From the NCBI GenBank assembly GCA_002427995.1, contig DIZV01000034.1:877-7099 (forward strand): a DNA stretch of 6,223 bases. Reading direction: 5' to 3'. A program made the translations under genes and the position numbers. Of the stretch, positions 4,168 through 6,223 are shown one piece after another; the stretch's first letter is position 1; each line of letters starts with the position of its first letter. This stretch comes from Chloroflexi bacterium UBA6019. Its GTDB lineage: Bacteria; Chloroflexota; Dormibacteria; Dormibacterales; Dormibacteraceae. The notes under the pieces were generated by a model. The model was not told where the DNA came from. It worked only from the letters and a program-made list of their open reading frames with translations, and did not search any database.

Positions 4168-6223
4168 CCCGGCGCCCGCCTCGGAACCCTCCGCTGCGTT
4201 CGCGGTTGCCGCTGAACCCGCTCGCCTCGCGGGGCGGAGGCGGACCCGCGACCACGGCGGCCGCCAGCTTCTCCGGGTCGATCGACTCCTCGATCGGTTC
4301 GCCCTTCGACTTCAGCTCGTCGAGCGCGGCCTGCCGGCTCAGGTTGAGCCGGCCCTGCTTATCGATCTCGACCGCCTTGACCATGATGATGTCGTCGAGG
4401 TTGGTGACGTCCTCCACCTTCTCGACCCGGTGGTCGGAGAGCTGGGAGATGTGGACCAGGCCGTCCTGGTTGGGCATCACCTCGACGAAGGCTCCGAAGG
4501 GCATGATCCGGACCACCTTGCCACGGTAGATGCGGCCGACCTCGACCTCGTCGGTGAGACCCTTGATCCAGTCGATCGCCTTGCGGGCACCGTCCTGGTC
4601 GGCCGACGACACGTAGACGGTGCCGTCGTCCTCGACGTCGATCTGGGCCCCGGTCTCCTCGACGATCTTGCGGATGACCTTGCCACCCGGGCCGATGACG
4701 TCGCGGATCTTGTCCGGGTTGATGTGGATGGTCGTGATCCGCGGCGCGTAGGGGCTCATCGCCTGGCGCGGCCGCGGCAGCACCGCCAGCATCCGGTCGA
4801 GGATGAAGAGCCGCGCCTCGCGGGCCTGCTCGAGCGCCTGGCCCATGACCTCCTGGGTCAGGCCCTTGACCTTGATGTCCATCTGGAGGGCGGTGATGCC
4901 CTCCCGGGTCCCGGCGACCTTGAAGTCCATGTCGCCGAGGGCGTCCTCGACGCCCTGGATGTCGGTCATCACCGCGTGCCGGCCCTCCCGCGTCACGAGG
5001 CCCATGGCGATGCCGGCGACCGGCGCCTTGAGTGGCACGCCGGCGTCCATCAGGCTCAGCGTCGAGCCGCAGACGGAGGCCATCGAGGTCGAGCCGTTGG
5101 AGCTCAGGATCTCGCTCACGACCCGCATCGTGTAGGGCCACTCATCGATCGTCGGCAGGACCGGGAGCAGCGCCCGCTCGGCGAGCGCGCCGTGGCCGAT
5201 CTCGCGCCGGCCGGGACCGCGGCTGGGCCGCGACTCCCCGACCGAGTAGCTGGGGAAGTTGTAGTGGTGCATGTAGCGCTTCTTCTCGTCGTCGCCGAGA
5301 CCGTCGAGCTTTTGCGCGTCCGACATGCTGCCCAGCGTCGTGACGCTGAGGGCCTGGGTCTGGCCGCGGGTGAAAAGCGCCGAGCCATGGGTCCGGGGCA
5401 GCATCCCGACCTCGACCGAGATCTGCCGGATGTCCTTCAGGCCCCGCCCATCGACACGGACACCCTCTTCGATGACGCGCTGCCGGACGCGGTCCTTGAG
5501 CTTCTTGTCGTAGAGGATCTTGAGCACGTCGACCTGCTCGGGGAAGCGTTCGCCGAGCTCTGCGAGCATCCGGCCGCGAAGCTCGGCGAGCCTTCCCTCG
5601 CGGGTCTTCTTGTCTGGCTCGTAGGCCGCCTCGTCGATCTTGCCGCCGAGGTATTCGGCCACCGCGCCGGTGATGTCCTCGGGGTAGCTCGGCGGGGTGA
5701 ACTCGAGCTTCTGCCGGCCAGCCTCCTGGCGGAGCTCCTCCTGGAGGGCGCAGAGCTCTTTGATCCGGTCGTGCGCCTTGGCCAGGGCCTCGACCACCAG
5801 CTGCTCGGAGACGCCCTTGGCGCCCGCCTCGACCATCAGGATCGCGTCGGCGCTGCCGGCCACGATGAGGTCCATCTCGGATTCCGCCATCTTCGACATC
5901 GACGGGTTCAGCACCAGCTGGCCGTCGATATAGCCGACGCGGACGGCGCCGATCGGGCCCTGGAAGGGGATGTTGGAAATGGTCAGCGCGGCCGAGGCGC
6001 CGTTGATCGCGAGGATCACCGGATCGTTCTCCTGGTCAACGCTGAGGACGGTGCCGACGACCGAGATGTCCTGCTTGAAACCGTCGGGGAAGAGCGGCCG
6101 GATCGGCCGGTCGGTCAGCCGGCTGGCCAGGGTCGCGGTCTCGGTCGGCCGGCCCTCCCGGCGGATGAACCCGCCCGGGATCTTGCCCGCCGCGTACATC
6201 TTCTCCTCGTAGTCGCAGGTGAG
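4142..6223 (-). CDS. pnp: Polyribonucleotide nucleotidyltransferase (PNPase), N-terminus beyond right edge
   Basis: PNPase is a trimeric 3'-5' phosphorolytic exoribonuclease that degrades mRNA to nucleoside diphosphates. The window holds 693 residues in one unbroken frame; comparison with the family suggests about 60 N-terminal residues are missing, giving about 750 in all. Numbered from the first visible codon: rest of the first RNase PH domain (with GKIPGGFIRREGRP), the helical linker (about 143-248), and the second RNase PH domain with FTRGQTQ (284-290), RREIGHG (339-345) and SSNGSTSM (374-381). The catalytic segment EDALGDMDFK includes Asp427, Asp433 and Lys435. A KH domain follows with GPGG (511-514), then an S1 domain (about 559-630, GAFVEV, GLVHISQLSDHRVEKVEDV). 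The last 25 residues are Gly/Arg-rich, RGG-like. The stop overlaps dapB. The visible 5' part begins LTCDYEEKM, mid-domain, so the true start is off the window. Confidence 0.97.
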   Translation of the reverse strand, partial: LTCDYEEKMYAAGKIPGGFIRREGRPTETATLASRLTDRPIRPLFPDGFKQDISVVGTVLSVDQENDPVILAINGASAALTISNIPFQGPIGAVRVGYIDGQLVLNPSMSKMAESEMDLIVAGSADAILMVEAGAKGVSEQLVVEALAKAHDRIKELCALQEELRQEAGRQKLEFTPPSYPEDITGAVAEYLGGKIDEAAYEPDKKTREGRLAELRGRMLAELGERFPEQVDVLKILYDKKLKDRVRQRVIEEGVRVDGRGLKDIRQISVEVGMLPRTHGSALFTRGQTQALSVTTLGSMSDAQKLDGLGDDEKKRYMHHYNFPSYSVGESRPSRGPGRREIGHGALAERALLPVLPTIDEWPYTMRVVSEILSSNGSTSMASVCGSTLSLMDAGVPLKAPVAGIAMGLVTREGRHAVMTDIQGVEDALGDMDFKVAGTREGITALQMDIKVKGLTQEVMGQALEQAREARLFILDRMLAVLPRPRQAMSPYAPRITTIHINPDKIRDVIGPGGKVIRKIVEETGAQIDVEDDGTVYVSSADQDGARKAIDWIKGLTDEVEVGRIYRGKVVRIMPFGAFVEVMPNQDGLVHISQLSDHRVEKVEDVTNLDDIIMVKAVEIDKQGRLNLSRQAALDELKSKGEPIEESIDPEKLAAAVVAGPPPPREASGFSGNRERSGGFRGGRRDGGGGRQG

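Noticed and set aside
1699..4215. A very long plus-strand open frame of about 838 codons across hydrolase, MFS and dapB
   Set aside because: It is Arg/Pro/Gly/Ala-rich low-complexity translation with no recognisable motifs and overlaps three well-supported genes; long chance frames are expected at this GC content.

Overview
This 6.2 kb window is compact, very GC-rich bacterial chromosome with strong third-position G/C bias. It holds six protein-coding loci. Five lie on the minus strand (pnp, dapB, a cysteine hydrolase, asd, dapA) and one on the plus strand (an MFS transporter). No rRNA, tRNA, CRISPR array, insertion sequence or long repeat was recognised. The gene set, the high GC, the DapB nucleotide-binding loop (Gly-Tyr-Arg-Gly-Lys-Val-Gly) and the pnp-dapB-asd-dapA order suggest a GC-rich terrestrial Gram-positive-like lineage. 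Chloroflexota or the Dormibacterota-like neighbourhood, or a deep actinobacterium, would fit. This is inferred from gene content and motif style only, not from a phylogeny.

Layout, right to left along the minus strand. pnp (polynucleotide phosphorylase) enters across the right edge without its N-terminus and ends at 4142. dapB (dihydrodipicolinate reductase) starts inside the last 26 bases of pnp and ends at 3394. A plus-strand MFS exporter gene (2096-3397) runs head-on into dapB, and the two genes share a CTAG in which each reads its own TAG stop. A 76-bp divergent intergenic region (2020-2095) follows. Then come a cysteine hydrolase of the isochorismatase superfamily, broken by a one-base frameshift (2019-1455), asd (1444-416), and dapA, which starts on an ATGA overlap with asd and leaves the window at the left edge after about half its length.

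Functionally, Asd makes L-aspartate-4-semialdehyde, DapA condenses it with pyruvate, and DapB reduces the product. Three consecutive steps of the diaminopimelate/lysine branch are therefore encoded here and would supply peptidoglycan cross-links and lysine. The cluster is split: dapB travels with pnp, while asd-dapA sits in a second minus-strand unit headed by the hydrolase, with the oppositely oriented transporter between. The region is mostly housekeeping. I found no convincing new biological system. The points most worth checking are the frameshifted hydrolase, the split dap cluster, the shared CTAG stop, and a few substitutions next to catalytic residues in Asd and DapA.
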